Origin: Alcaligenes faecalis
GTDB taxonomy: Bacteria; Pseudomonadota; Gammaproteobacteria; Burkholderiales; Burkholderiaceae_B
Length of the DNA: 64,000 nucleotides
NCBI RefSeq assembly: GCF_002443155.1
Contig: NZ_CP023667.1
Location: 806,001 to 870,000, forward strand
Direction of reading: 5' to 3'
In this document: one piece after another, positions 55,876 through 64,000 of the stretch
Numbering within the stretch: position 1 is the stretch's first letter
Layout: each line of letters opens with the position of its first letter
The notes under the pieces: model-generated
Seen by the model: the letters and a program-made list of their open reading frames with translations, nothing else
Database searches by the model: none
What the model was told of the DNA's origin: nothing
Program-made: the position numbers and the translations under genes

Positions 55876-55878
55876 GGC

Positions 55879-58227
55879 TTATCTCCGAAGTTTGCTAAAG
55901 GCGGCTGCCATGGCACCTGTTGGTGCCGGTTCAGCTTGCCGGTTGGGGCGATTGTTTCCGGAACGGCGCTGGGGAGCGTTGCTTGTGCTGCTGGAGCCAC
56001 GCACCGGGGCGCTGTCGTCGTTCAGGCGCATGGTCAAGCCAATACGCTTGCGGGCTACATCCACTTCCTGGACTTTAACCTTAACCGTCTGACCTACGCG
56101 AACCACATCACGTGGATCTTTGACAAAGGTCTCGGACAGGGCGGAGATATGAACCAGACCGTCCTGGTGCACACCCACGTCCACGAAGGCACCAAAGTTG
56201 GCCACGTTGGTGACCACGCCTTCCAGAATCATGCCGGGCGTCAAATCGTTCAGGGAGTTGATGCCTTCCTGGAACTTGGCGGTGGTGAATTCAGGGCGAG
56301 GGTCGCGACCGGGCTTTTCAATTTCGTTAAAAATATCACGCACGGTGGGCAAACCAAAGCGTTCATCCGTGAAGTCCGAGGGCGACAAGCCTTTCAGTGC
56401 GCCAGATTTTCCCATCACATCACTGGCTTCGGTTTGCAGACGCTCCAGAATACGGGCGGCAACCGGGTAGGCTTCGGGGTGAACCGCCGAGGCGTCCAGA
56501 GGGTTGGCTGCGCCAGGAATACGCAAGAAGCCGGCTGCCTGTTCAAAAGCTTTTTCACCAAAGCGCGGCACGTCACGCAACTGCTTGCGGCTTTGGAACG
56601 CACCGTTTTCGTCACGCCAGGTGACGATGTTTTTGGCCAGTGTGTTGTTCAGGCCGGAAACGCGCGCCAGCAAGGGAGCAGAAGCGGTGTTGACGTCCAC
56701 ACCTACGGCGTTCACGCAATCCTCGACCACGGCATCCAGGCTGCGAGCCAGTTCGCGCTGGTTCACGTCATGCTGGTATTGGCCCACACCAATGGATTTT
56801 GGATCGATCTTGACCAGCTCGGCCAGTGGATCTTGCAGGCGGCGGGCAATAGAGACGGCACCACGCAGGCTGACGTCCATATCCGGGAATTCTTGTGCGG
56901 CCAGTTCAGAGGCGGAGTACACCGAAGCGCCCGCCTCGGACACGACTACGCGAGTCAAAGGCAATTGCGGGAAAGCGGATTGCAGGTCGGCAACCAGTTT
57001 CTCGGTTTCGCGCGATGCTGTGCCGTTGCCAATCGCCACCAGTTCAACTTGATAGCGAGTAGCCAGACCGGCCAAGGTACGAATCGCGCCTTCGCGGTCA
57101 CGACGAGGTTCAAAGGGGTAGACGGTGGCGGTATCCAGCACCTTGCCGGTTGCATCGATCACAGCGGCTTTTACGCCGGTACGAATACCTGGGTCCAGGC
57201 CCAGAACGGCTTTGTTGCCAGCGGGGGCCGCCAGCAGCAAATCACGCAGATTGGCGGCAAACACGCGGGTGGATTCTTGCTCGGCTTCTTCGCGCAGACG
57301 GCCAATCAGCTCGGATTCGAATGCTGTCAGCAGTTTGACGCGCCAAGTCCAGCGGCAGACCTCAGCCAGCCAGTGATCACGTGGGCTGGCATCGGCGGAG
57401 AAGTCCGCGCCAATATCGGTCAGCTCGGCGACTTTCAGTACACAAGGGTGGGGCAGAAGCGCATCCTGCTCGGGGTTCAGGCCCAGGCGCAGATCCAGTG
57501 CACCTTGCTGACGACCACGCAACAAAGCCAGTACGCGGTGAGAAGGCAGTTGGCGTAGCGCTTCGTTAAAGTCGAACCAGTCGCGGAACTTGTCACCTTC
57601 CAGTTCCTTGCCTTCGGCAACCTTGGAGTACAGGTGGGCGGACTTCCACAGATAGTCGCGCATGGCTTCCAGCAGGTCGGCCTGCTCGGCAAAGCGTTCG
57701 GCCAGAATGTCGCGGGCACCGTCCAGGGCGGCTTTGGCCGTATCGATCTTGGCTTCGGCATTCAGATAGCCTTCGGCCAGCGCCAGAGGGTCTGCATCCT
57801 TCTGGGCCAGAATGGCGTCCGCCAGCGGCTCCAGGCCGGCTTCGCGGGCAATCTGGGCGCGGGTACGACGCTTGGGCTTGTACGGCGCGTACAAGTCTTC
57901 CAGACGCTGCTTGGTGTCAGCCGCCAGAATGGCTTGCTCCAGCTCGGGCGTCAGTTTTTCCTGCTGGCGGATCGATTCCAGAATGGCATGACGACGCGAT
58001 TGCATATCGCGCAAATAGATCAGGCGCACTTCCAGATCACGCAGGACATTATCGTCCAGGCCGCCAGTCGCTTCCTTGCGGTAACGGGCAATAAAAGGGA
58101 CCGTGGCCCCGTTGTCCAAGAGCTCAACCGTAGAGGCGGCTTGTTGGATGCGGATGTTCAGTTCAGAGGCCAGTAGCGCCAGAATCTGTTGGTGATCCTG
58201 TTGCTGGGCGAGGGTTTCCACAGTCAT
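55879..58227 (-). CDS. tex: Transcription accessory protein Tex (S1 RNA-binding)
   Basis: A 782-residue Tex protein, a nucleic-acid-binding factor related to eukaryotic Spt6. Features in order are the N-terminal helical region with DNGATVPFIARYRKEATGGLDD, the YqgF-like nuclease fold (VLGLDPGIRTGVKAAVIDATGKVLDT), tandem helix-hairpin-helix region (VNTASAPLLARVSGLNNTLAKNIV), and a C-terminal S1 domain (GMILEGVVTNVANFGAFVDVGVHQDGLVHIS). The start MTVETLAQQQ at 58227 is chosen over an upstream ATG without conserved residues. It is divergent from the DinG-type helicase gene 160 bases away. Confidence 0.95.
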   Translation of the reverse strand: MTVETLAQQQDHQQILALLASELNIRIQQAASTVELLDNGATVPFIARYRKEATGGLDDNVLRDLEVRLIYLRDMQSRRHAILESIRQQEKLTPELEQAILAADTKQRLEDLYAPYKPKRRTRAQIAREAGLEPLADAILAQKDADPLALAEGYLNAEAKIDTAKAALDGARDILAERFAEQADLLEAMRDYLWKSAHLYSKVAEGKELEGDKFRDWFDFNEALRQLPSHRVLALLRGRQQGALDLRLGLNPEQDALLPHPCVLKVAELTDIGADFSADASPRDHWLAEVCRWTWRVKLLTAFESELIGRLREEAEQESTRVFAANLRDLLLAAPAGNKAVLGLDPGIRTGVKAAVIDATGKVLDTATVYPFEPRRDREGAIRTLAGLATRYQVELVAIGNGTASRETEKLVADLQSAFPQLPLTRVVVSEAGASVYSASELAAQEFPDMDVSLRGAVSIARRLQDPLAELVKIDPKSIGVGQYQHDVNQRELARSLDAVVEDCVNAVGVDVNTASAPLLARVSGLNNTLAKNIVTWRDENGAFQSRKQLRDVPRFGEKAFEQAAGFLRIPGAANPLDASAVHPEAYPVAARILERLQTEASDVMGKSGALKGLSPSDFTDERFGLPTVRDIFNEIEKPGRDPRPEFTTAKFQEGINSLNDLTPGMILEGVVTNVANFGAFVDVGVHQDGLVHISALSETFVKDPRDVVRVGQTVKVKVQEVDVARKRIGLTMRLNDDSAPVRGSSSTSNAPQRRSGNNRPNRQAEPAPTGAMAAAFSKLRR

Positions 58228-58387
58228 TTCAGTTATGGGTCCATCGTTGTAAAAGGGTCTGCAAGCGCCGCATTTTGCCATAAAGACCGGCAGCGACCCA
58301 GAATTGGCAGGTATCATCTTGTATGTATTCCACTGTGATTGTAGACAGTTCTGTCATTCGTCACCTCTCCCTGAGCGGTTTTGCCCC

Positions 58388-60442
58388 ATGTTGTTGCAGG
58401 ATTATTCCGATATCTTTTCTCCCCAAGGCCCACTGGCAGAGTCTGTTCCGCACTATCGTCCGCGGCAGGCTCAGCTGGAGCTGGCCCAAGCCATCAGCGA
58501 GACGGTCGCCGAGTCCGGCGTATTGATTGCCGAGGCGGGCACAGGCACGGGCAAGACCTGGGCCTATCTGGTGCCCGTGTTCATGCAAGGGGGCAAAGCG
58601 CTGGTTTCGACAGGAACGCGTACCTTGCAGGATCAATTGTTCCGTCGGGATATTCCCCACCTGCGTAAAGCGCTGGCCTTGCCAGTGGATGTGGCCTTGC
58701 TCAAGGGGCGCAGCAACTACGTCTGTCATTACCATCTGGAGCGATTGGGGCAGGATGACCGGGCCCTGAAGTCCCGTGCGGAAATTGCTTATCTGCGTGC
58801 CATCCAGCTTTTTACCGAGCGCAGCCGTAGCGGTGACAAGGGCGAGCTGGCCGAAGTCCCCGAGGACGCCGATATTTGGCACCGAGTCACTTCCACACGG
58901 GATAACTGCCTGGGGCAGGATTGTCCCTTTGTGCGCGACTGCTTTGTGATGAAAGCACGTCGGCATGCTCAGGATGCTGATGTGGTGGTGGTTAACCATG
59001 CCTTGTTCATGGCCGATTTGGCCTTGCGCGAAGAGGGCGTGACGGATTTGCTGCCCAGCGTGGATCTGGTGGTGTTTGACGAAGCGCACCAATTACCCGA
59101 CGTGGCCACCCGCTTTCTGGGTAGCAGCGTGTCCTTGTATCAATTAACGGATTTGTGTCGGCAGATAGAAGCGGCAGGGCTGGCCCAGGCGCGCGAGACC
59201 GTGGACTGGAGTCAGGTTGCCCGCAAGCTGGAGCAGGCGGCTCGGGATTTGCATTTGCGTACCGCGTCGCTGGCGGCTCAAGGTGGTCGTGCCACTTTCC
59301 AGGCCTTGCCCGAGCCCGAGCTTTTTGATGAAGCGCTGGAGAATTTGCTGGGGACCTTCGACAAGGTCATCAAGATGCTGGCCATGGTGGCTGAACGCCA
59401 TCCAGATCTGGCGGCAGCGCATAAAAGTGCCTTGGAATTGCGTGCACGCTTGTTCCAATGGAGCCAGCCCGACCGTCAGGGCCGCCACGCCTATCTGCCC
59501 GAAAGTGAAAAAGATGAAGACCAACCCGACGAGTTTGTGCGTTGGGTAGAAAGCGGCCAGCACTATCTGCGCCTGCACAGTGCGCCTTTGTCGGTGGCCA
59601 AGATTTTCTCGCGCTACAGAGGCAAGGAGCAGTCCTGGGTGCTGACTTCGGCCACCTTGTCGGTGCATGGGGATTTCAACCACTTCAAGCGACAGCTGGG
59701 CTTGTTCGATGCGCGCACCGAAGCCTGGGCTTCGCCTTTCGATTACCCGAATCAGGCGCTGTTCTATGTGCCCAGCACCTTGCCGCTTCCTAGTCATCCG
59801 AACTTCAACCAGGCTTTCGTGGATGCGCTCATTCCGCTGATCAAGGCCGGTCAGGGCGGTGTGCTGGTGCTCTGTACCACCTTGCGCTCGGTAGAGCGGA
59901 TTGCAGATATGCTGCGGGACCGATTTGATCGGGAAGACATAGAGCGCAATGTGCTGCGCCAAGGGGAGCGTTCACGGCAGGTCCTGCTGGACGAGTTCCG
60001 TGCGCGTGGCAATGCGGTGCTGGTGGGTAGTGCCAGCTTCTGGGAAGGGATTGACCTGCCCGGTGACGCCTTGACGCTGGTTGCTATCGACAAGCTGCCC
60101 TTTGCACCACCCGATGATCCGGTGTTGGAAGCCCGTATCAAAGAGTGCAAGGACAGGGGTGGTAATCCCTTCATGGAATACCAGTTGCCCGAAGCTGCCA
60201 TTGCCTTGAAACAAGGGGCAGGGCGTCTGATCCGTACCGAGCGCGACTGGGGCGTGCTGATGGTGGGCGACACCCGTATTGTCGAGAAACCCTACGGCAA
60301 ATTGCTGTGGCGGGGTTTGCCCCCCTTTGCCCGTACCCGTGATCCTGCTCGTGCCTTGGCGTTTCTGCGGGAGCAGAAAGCCAGGCGGCAGAGCGCTCAG
60401 GTCAGTGATGTGGAGCTGAACGACAGCTCGGAGCAGGCTTGA
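58388..60442 (+). CDS. DinG/YoaA family ATP-dependent DNA helicase
   Basis: A 684-residue superfamily 2 helicase of the XPD/DinG group, closest in layout to YoaA. Walker A is EAGTGTGKTWAYL (about residues 52-64), the DEAH box is VVFDEAHQLPD, and four Cys in NYVCHYH and CLGQDCPFVRDC (about residues 115-180) should bind a [4Fe-4S] cluster. C-terminal motifs include GSASFWEGIDLPGDALTLVAIDKLPF and QGAGRLIRTERDWG. It probably unwinds damaged DNA or R-loop-containing DNA. ATG 58388 matches the family start. Confidence 0.9.
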   Translation: MLLQDYSDIFSPQGPLAESVPHYRPRQAQLELAQAISETVAESGVLIAEAGTGTGKTWAYLVPVFMQGGKALVSTGTRTLQDQLFRRDIPHLRKALALPVDVALLKGRSNYVCHYHLERLGQDDRALKSRAEIAYLRAIQLFTERSRSGDKGELAEVPEDADIWHRVTSTRDNCLGQDCPFVRDCFVMKARRHAQDADVVVVNHALFMADLALREEGVTDLLPSVDLVVFDEAHQLPDVATRFLGSSVSLYQLTDLCRQIEAAGLAQARETVDWSQVARKLEQAARDLHLRTASLAAQGGRATFQALPEPELFDEALENLLGTFDKVIKMLAMVAERHPDLAAAHKSALELRARLFQWSQPDRQGRHAYLPESEKDEDQPDEFVRWVESGQHYLRLHSAPLSVAKIFSRYRGKEQSWVLTSATLSVHGDFNHFKRQLGLFDARTEAWASPFDYPNQALFYVPSTLPLPSHPNFNQAFVDALIPLIKAGQGGVLVLCTTLRSVERIADMLRDRFDREDIERNVLRQGERSRQVLLDEFRARGNAVLVGSASFWEGIDLPGDALTLVAIDKLPFAPPDDPVLEARIKECKDRGGNPFMEYQLPEAAIALKQGAGRLIRTERDWGVLMVGDTRIVEKPYGKLLWRGLPPFARTRDPARALAFLREQKARRQSAQVSDVELNDSSEQA

Positions 60443-60456
60443 GCGTATTTTGTCTA

Positions 60457-60942
60457 TTAAAGCGAGGGCAAGGACTCGTCTGCGACGATGTCCTCTGCCA
60501 CCAAGCCCCATAAGAACAGGCTGGGTGTGCCAGCGCCTTCCAGACTGCCCTCTACCTGCTGAAGAATGGACATGACGGCACTGCGATTGCTGACTGCCTC
60601 AAACGCTTCCCGAGTGATAGGCGTAAACCAGCCTTTTTTGAGCACCGCCACCGCCATTGCCAGCGCGACGGAAAACACATGCTGGCCCAGCATGGGGACC
60701 TGAACCGTCTCGCCTGCGCGATTGTGCACATCAAACATCTGCTCTTCATCAGGCAGTGCTGCGCCCAGGCGCCAGGCCAGTGCCAGTCCGAAGGCTTCGG
60801 GAATCATCACGCAAAGTTTGGTCGCACGGACTTCAGACAGGCCGCTGGCTTGCAGTTGAGCGATGCACTCCTCAATACTTTGATCCTTTGCCAGTACAGG
60901 AATGGCTTGCAGTACCTGTGTTTCTGCTTGTTCATGATTCAT
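60457..60942 (-). CDS. Conserved-looking protein of unknown function
   Basis: A 161-residue soluble protein from ATG 60942 (an in-frame ATG at 60984 would overlap the upstream regulator gene). It starts MNHEQAETQVLQAIPVLAKDQSIEECIAQLQASGLSEVRATKLCVMIPEAFGLALAWRLG and ends with GTPSLFLWGLVAEDI. It looks mainly alpha-helical with no signal peptide. I do not recognise the family. It is convergent with the helicase gene (14-base gap) and downstream of the HxlR regulator gene by 25 bases on the same strand, so the two may be co-transcribed. Confidence 0.6.
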   Translation of the reverse strand: MNHEQAETQVLQAIPVLAKDQSIEECIAQLQASGLSEVRATKLCVMIPEAFGLALAWRLGAALPDEEQMFDVHNRAGETVQVPMLGQHVFSVALAMAVAVLKKGWFTPITREAFEAVSNRSAVMSILQQVEGSLEGAGTPSLFLWGLVAEDIVADESLPSL

Positions 60943-60967
60943 GGTCTTGTGACTCAGTAACTCTATA

Positions 60968-61381
60968 TCAAGGCTTTTTGGCATCGTAGGTTTGACGTGA
61001 TTCCTGTATACGCGGAAGGTTCTCTCTGACCCACACATTGATGCCTTTCAGCGCATCGAGCATGTTTTTCCCCATCTCCGTCAGTTCGTATTCCACACGT
61101 GGGGGGACCTCGGGAAAATAATGGCGTTCTACCAAGCCATCTCGTTCCAGGTTTCTGAGTGTCAGCGTCAGCATGCGCTGTGTGATTCCTTCCACCTCAC
61201 GCTTGATTTCGGAAAATCGCAGTCGACGATCACCCGCGATGGCAAGGCGCCAGATGACCTGCACGGTCCATTTGTCACCGAGTCGCGTGCAGATTCCATT
61301 CAAGGGAATCGGCTGGAAGGATGAGTCGCTGTTGGGCTTCTCCTTGAGAGAATCCGACTCTGCTGGATCTATGGGTTTCAT
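60968..61381 (-). CDS. HxlR-family transcriptional regulator
   Basis: A 137-residue winged-helix regulator of the HxlR/YodB group. The family core is NGICTRLGDKWTVQVIWRLAIAGDRRLRFSEIKREVEGITQRMLTLTLRNLERDGLVERHYFPEVPPRVEYELTEMGKNML; the conserved Cys is in GICTRLGDKW, where related proteins sense electrophiles or oxidants. ATG 61381 gives the usual length. It is divergent from an NmrA-like NAD(P)-binding protein gene 90 bases away, a classic HxlR pairing. A small dyad AGAAT-N5-ATTCT at 61437-61451 in the gap could be its site. Confidence 0.9.
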   Translation of the reverse strand: MKPIDPAESDSLKEKPNSDSSFQPIPLNGICTRLGDKWTVQVIWRLAIAGDRRLRFSEIKREVEGITQRMLTLTLRNLERDGLVERHYFPEVPPRVEYELTEMGKNMLDALKGINVWVRENLPRIQESRQTYDAKKP

Positions 61382-61471
61382 TTTTGTGCCTGAGGTTAAA
61401 AAAAGTGCCGTCTTCCGCAATTCAGATATCGAGGAAAGAATACGACATTCTCTTTTTTTTCGAGCTGAATC

Positions 61472-62359
61472 ATGAACAAAGTACATCGTCCCATTCTGGT
61501 TTTCGGAGCCACAGGCCGGCAAGGCGGATCGGTGGCCAAAGCACTTCTGGAGGCTCACTGGCCTGTCCGCGCCTTTGTGCAATCTCCATCCAAACCGGCT
61601 TCAATCGCTCTGCGGGAAGCAGGCGCCGAAATCGTGCAAGGGTCATTGGACGATGCCAATCTTATCGCGTCGGCCATGAAGGATGTGTATGGCGTATTCA
61701 GCGTGATGCCTGCGAACCTATCAGCAGAAGAGGAGGTTTGTTATGGCACACGCCTTGCTGATCTGGCGGCAAAAAATGGCGTCGAGCATTTCATCTATTC
61801 CTCGGGGGCTAGCGCTGGGGACAAACTGACAGGTGTTGCGCGCTTTGATGCCAAGCCTCGTACTGAGGCACATATTCGCGAACTGCCGCTGACTGCAACC
61901 ATCATCCGTCCCATGATCTTCATGGAGATGCTTGTACGTCCAGGCTTTGGCCTGGAGGAGGGACGGCTGGTGTCCCTGATACACCGTGATCATTCGATCC
62001 AACTTACTGCCGTGCAAGACATAGGGAGAATCGTTGCCGCCCTGTTTGCGGACAGGGCGCGCTTTGCCGGAATGAGCTTGAAGATCGCCAGTGATCGCGT
62101 GACCGGCCAGGAGTTGGAGGCCGCCTTTTCTGAAGCCGCAGGTCGCTCTATCACCTATGCCCGATTCCCTGATGAAGTATTAGCTGCCAACGCCGATTTG
62201 GGACATATGGCGTCAAGTCTGGAGGATGGCCCTCTTGCAGAACAGGTGGACCTCGGTCTGATGCGAGAAATCAATCCTGAACTTGTCTCGCTGCGTTCTT
62301 GGCTGATGGGAGAAGGGCGTGAAAAGCTGGAAGAAGCGTTGCGCAGAAAACAGGCGTAG
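61472..62359 (+). CDS. NmrA-like NAD(P)-binding protein (atypical SDR)
   Basis: A 295-residue Rossmann-fold protein of the NmrA/HSCARG group. The dinucleotide motif FGATGRQGGSVAKALL is at residues 9-24, followed by RAFVQSP and GSLDDANLIASAMKDVYGVFSVMP. The usual SDR catalytic Tyr-x3-Lys is not apparent, as in NmrA redox sensors. It may act as a quinone or aldehyde reductase, or as a redox-sensing partner. The divergent HxlR regulator probably controls it. Codon use here and in the HxlR gene looks slightly less GC-rich than in the surrounding genes, and a decayed LysR gene follows. Confidence 0.85.
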   Translation: MNKVHRPILVFGATGRQGGSVAKALLEAHWPVRAFVQSPSKPASIALREAGAEIVQGSLDDANLIASAMKDVYGVFSVMPANLSAEEEVCYGTRLADLAAKNGVEHFIYSSGASAGDKLTGVARFDAKPRTEAHIRELPLTATIIRPMIFMEMLVRPGFGLEEGRLVSLIHRDHSIQLTAVQDIGRIVAALFADRARFAGMSLKIASDRVTGQELEAAFSEAAGRSITYARFPDEVLAANADLGHMASSLEDGPLAEQVDLGLMREINPELVSLRSWLMGEGREKLEEALRRKQA

Positions 62360-62386
62360 ATAGGCTTTGCGAAGGAATGTGCGCAG

Positions 62387-62494
62387 ATGGAGTCTCGCCA
62401 TCTTCCTTGCTTTCTGGCTGTGGCTGAAGAACTCCATTTCATTCCTGCGGCTTAGCGACTGCTTGTTGAATAGTCGCCACTGTCATGCGCTATT
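62387..62494 (+). pseudogene. Remnant of a LysR-family regulator gene
   Basis: The in-frame translation from ATG 62387 is MESRHLPCFLAVAEELHF, then IPAA-stop-RLLVE-stop-SPLSCAI. This is the LysR helix-turn-helix start (compare M-E-L-R-H-L-x-Y-F-L-A-V-A-E-E-L-H-F...A-A-E-R-L-H-x-x-Q-S-P-L-S-R-A-I), with TAG replacing the Glu codon of AAERL and the Gln codon of xQSPLS. About 36 codons can be aligned; after that the similarity disappears and no effector domain follows. It therefore looks like a truncated and decayed copy, too short to be reported as a normal gene. Confidence 0.75.
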
Positions 62495-62668
62495 TTTCTT
62501 ATCAATAAGCCTACTAAAAACAGCCCCAAACGCTGCGAAGCTCCCTCCTTTCAGATCCTGTCACAAGGCTAATTTAATTATTTAAATATAAAGCTCTCCC
62601 GCCTGGAACGCAGGGTAATCCCCATCTCTCCACGCATTGACGCGTCAAATTCGGCTCATTACCATCAC

Positions 62669-62688
62669 AACATACAACTATGTATGTT
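62669..62688. promoter_or_regulatory. Perfect inverted repeat upstream of the cupin/oxidoreductase operon
   Basis: AACATAC and GTATGTT are 7-base perfect arms with a 6-base spacer, 28 bases before the cupin start. The form suits a GntR- or TetR-type operator. The flank at 62571-62600 is very AT-rich (TTAATTATTTAAATATAAA). Confidence 0.5.
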
Positions 62689-62716
62689 CTAAAACCACTT
62701 GTGTTTGGTGATCCAC

Positions 62717-63082
62717 ATGACAACAGAAAAAACTTTGCCGCGAGTAATGCGTTTTGACGATTTGGTCTTCCAGCCCAGACAGGAAAAACCGGAGATGGCG
62801 CAGTTGGCGGAAATCGTGGGTGAGGAGGATGGGACGCCTTTGGGGGCGGGGTATGCGCGCTTGAATCAGGCTCGCATTGAATGGACCGTGTTGTACGACG
62901 AGGTCGTGACGGTGATCGAGGGCAGCATGCGCATTCATACGCCGCAGGGCATTCTGGAAGCCGGTCCACGTGATTGTGTGTGGTTGCCCGCAGGCACGCC
63001 TTTGATCTACGAAGCAGAGTCTGCCCTGATCCACTACTGCCTGCATCCCAGCAACTGGGCCAGCGCACGGACGGCGGCATGA
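62717..63082 (+). CDS. EutQ-like cupin domain protein
   Basis: A 121-residue single-domain cupin of the EutQ/DUF861-type group. Cupin elements are visible in ARIEWTVLYDEVVTVIEGSMRIHTPQGILEAGPRDCVWLPAGTPLIYEAESALIHYCLHPSNW; the first motif has no classical HxH, as in EutQ-like proteins. GGTGATCC precedes the ATG; an upstream TTG is less likely. The stop overlaps the next ATG (ATGA), so the two proteins are coupled. With the FAD oxidoreductase it probably belongs to amine or amino-acid catabolism, by analogy only. Confidence 0.8.
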   Translation: MTTEKTLPRVMRFDDLVFQPRQEKPEMAQLAEIVGEEDGTPLGAGYARLNQARIEWTVLYDEVVTVIEGSMRIHTPQGILEAGPRDCVWLPAGTPLIYEAESALIHYCLHPSNWASARTAA

Positions 63083-64000
63083 GCATCAAGAAAATTACGC
63101 GTCTGCCTGAGAACGACAAGACCAATGGGTGGAGTCGGCTCCTGGCTCCCCGTACGCCCAAACCCGCTTTGGCCAAAGACGTGCAGGCTGATTGGGTGAT
63201 TGTCGGCGGTGGCCTGGCCGGTTTGGCCGCTGCCCGTCGCCTGGCAGAGAACCGCCCCGGTGACAGCATCGTGGTGCTGGAGGCCGATCTGGTGGGCGAG
63301 GGCGCTCAAGGCCGAAACTCCGGCTTTGCGATTGATAGCCCTCATAACGTCGGCAGTTCCATGGGCGAACTGGACGCCGCCCGCTCGCATGTGCGCCTTG
63401 CGCGTACGGCGATTGCTTATCTAAGAACCCAGGTTGAGCGTTACGGTATCGAGTGCGACTGGAGCCCCATCGGGAAATTCCACGCTGCGGTTTCCGAGGA
63501 AGGCGTACGCACAACCTTGAAGCCTACGCTGCAGGTGCTGGAGTCCTTGAAGGAACCGCATGAGTGGCTGGATGGTAAGGCCTTGCACGACAAGCTGGGG
63601 TTCAAGCATTTCCGCACAGGCATTTATACCCCCGGTACCGTGTTGCTGAACCCGGCGGGTCTGTCGCGTGGTCTGGCCGACAATATGCCTCCCAACGTCA
63701 CCGTTTACGAAAAAACGCCCGTGCTGTCCTTGCAGCAAGGCGATGGCGTCACGCTGGAAACCCCCGGTGGCAAGGTTCGTGCAGGCAAGATGATTCTGGC
63801 CGTAAACGTCTTTGCGGAGCAGTTCGGTTTTTATAGCGGCAAGCTGATGCCGATGGCGGCTCATGCCAGCTTGACCCGTTGCCTGACGGAAAGCGAACAG
63901 CGCGAATTGGGTGGTTTGCCCAGCTGGGGTTTGACGCCCGCCAACGCGTTTGTGGGCATTACCATGCGTCGCACCAATGACCAGCGCATTCTGATTCGTC
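63079..64000 (+). CDS. FAD-dependent oxidoreductase (DAO family), 3' end missing
   Basis: The frame is open from ATG 63079 to the end of the window (307 residues, about 70 percent of the expected length). The FAD-binding motif is WVIVGGGLAGLAAARRLAE (about residues 40-58), followed by VVLEADLVGEGAQGRNSGFAID, in which GRNSGF is typical of the PuuB/OrdL-like amine oxidoreductase branch. A later FAD contact is GKMILAVNVFAEQF. The start overlaps the cupin stop by 4 bases. The substrate, probably an amine or amino acid derivative, cannot be decided. Confidence 0.85.
   Translation, partial: MSIKKITRLPENDKTNGWSRLLAPRTPKPALAKDVQADWVIVGGGLAGLAAARRLAENRPGDSIVVLEADLVGEGAQGRNSGFAIDSPHNVGSSMGELDAARSHVRLARTAIAYLRTQVERYGIECDWSPIGKFHAAVSEEGVRTTLKPTLQVLESLKEPHEWLDGKALHDKLGFKHFRTGIYTPGTVLLNPAGLSRGLADNMPPNVTVYEKTPVLSLQQGDGVTLETPGGKVRAGKMILAVNVFAEQFGFYSGKLMPMAAHASLTRCLTESEQRELGGLPSWGLTPANAFVGITMRRTNDQRILIR

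Overview
The window is ordinary betaproteobacterial chromosome, most likely from an Alcaligenaceae member (Alcaligenes or a close relative). The evidence is EF-P with Arg32 next to an EarP rhamnosyltransferase gene, a DUF2863 gene, DUF1178, the methylcitrate cycle under a sigma-54 PrpR, and sdhCDAB-sdhE-gltA beside a divergent GntR gene and mdh. GC content is moderately high by eye. I saw no rRNA, tRNA, CRISPR array, insertion sequence or prophage.

Layout. 1-9.4 kb: the 3' part of a CorA channel gene, an AidB-like acyl-CoA dehydrogenase, a secreted thermonuclease-like protein, and a four-gene peptide/opine-type ABC transporter operon joined by overlapping stops and starts. 9.5-14.9 kb: a DUF1178 protein, then an AcoR-type sigma-54 activator divergent from an aldehyde dehydrogenase and an iron alcohol dehydrogenase. 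A textbook -24/-12 promoter and paired TGTCGCA-N3-TGCGACA sites lie between them. 15.0-18.0 kb (minus strand): DUF2863 protein, earP, efp. 18.2-22.0 kb (minus): a TakP-like TRAP transporter with three 11-bp-phased repeats upstream. 22.3-30.2 kb: acnB, two small genes, prpC and prpB on the minus strand, with divergent prpR; prpB has a sigma-54 promoter. 30.2-32.6 kb: an MFS efflux pump and a divergent MmyB-like XRE regulator.

32.8-51.5 kb is a central-carbon cluster: mdh, a GntR/UTRA regulator, sdhCDAB, sdhE, gltA, lldR/lldP, maeB, odhA-odhB-lpd. 51.6-64 kb: zapE-like ATPase, trpS with an extra C-terminal domain, a CatB-like acetyltransferase, an acidic protein coupled to tex, a DinG/YoaA helicase, an unknown protein, an HxlR/NmrA pair, a decayed LysR gene fragment, and a cupin plus FAD oxidoreductase operon that runs off the end.

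How it fits together: ethanol and acetaldehyde oxidation, propionate use, lactate uptake and alpha-keto acid uptake all feed the TCA genes encoded here. The most interesting regulatory signal is a 21-bp dyad found twice, identical in every base, upstream of acnB and in the mdh/gntR intergenic region. In both places it sits exactly 2 bp upstream of a plausible -35 box, which suggests a small TCA regulon run by the GntR protein. I found no convincing wholly new system. The candidates for novelty are the DUF2863-earP-efp linkage, a solute-binding protein with two membrane anchors, the trpS fusion, the repeats upstream of the TRAP operon, and the operator pair.
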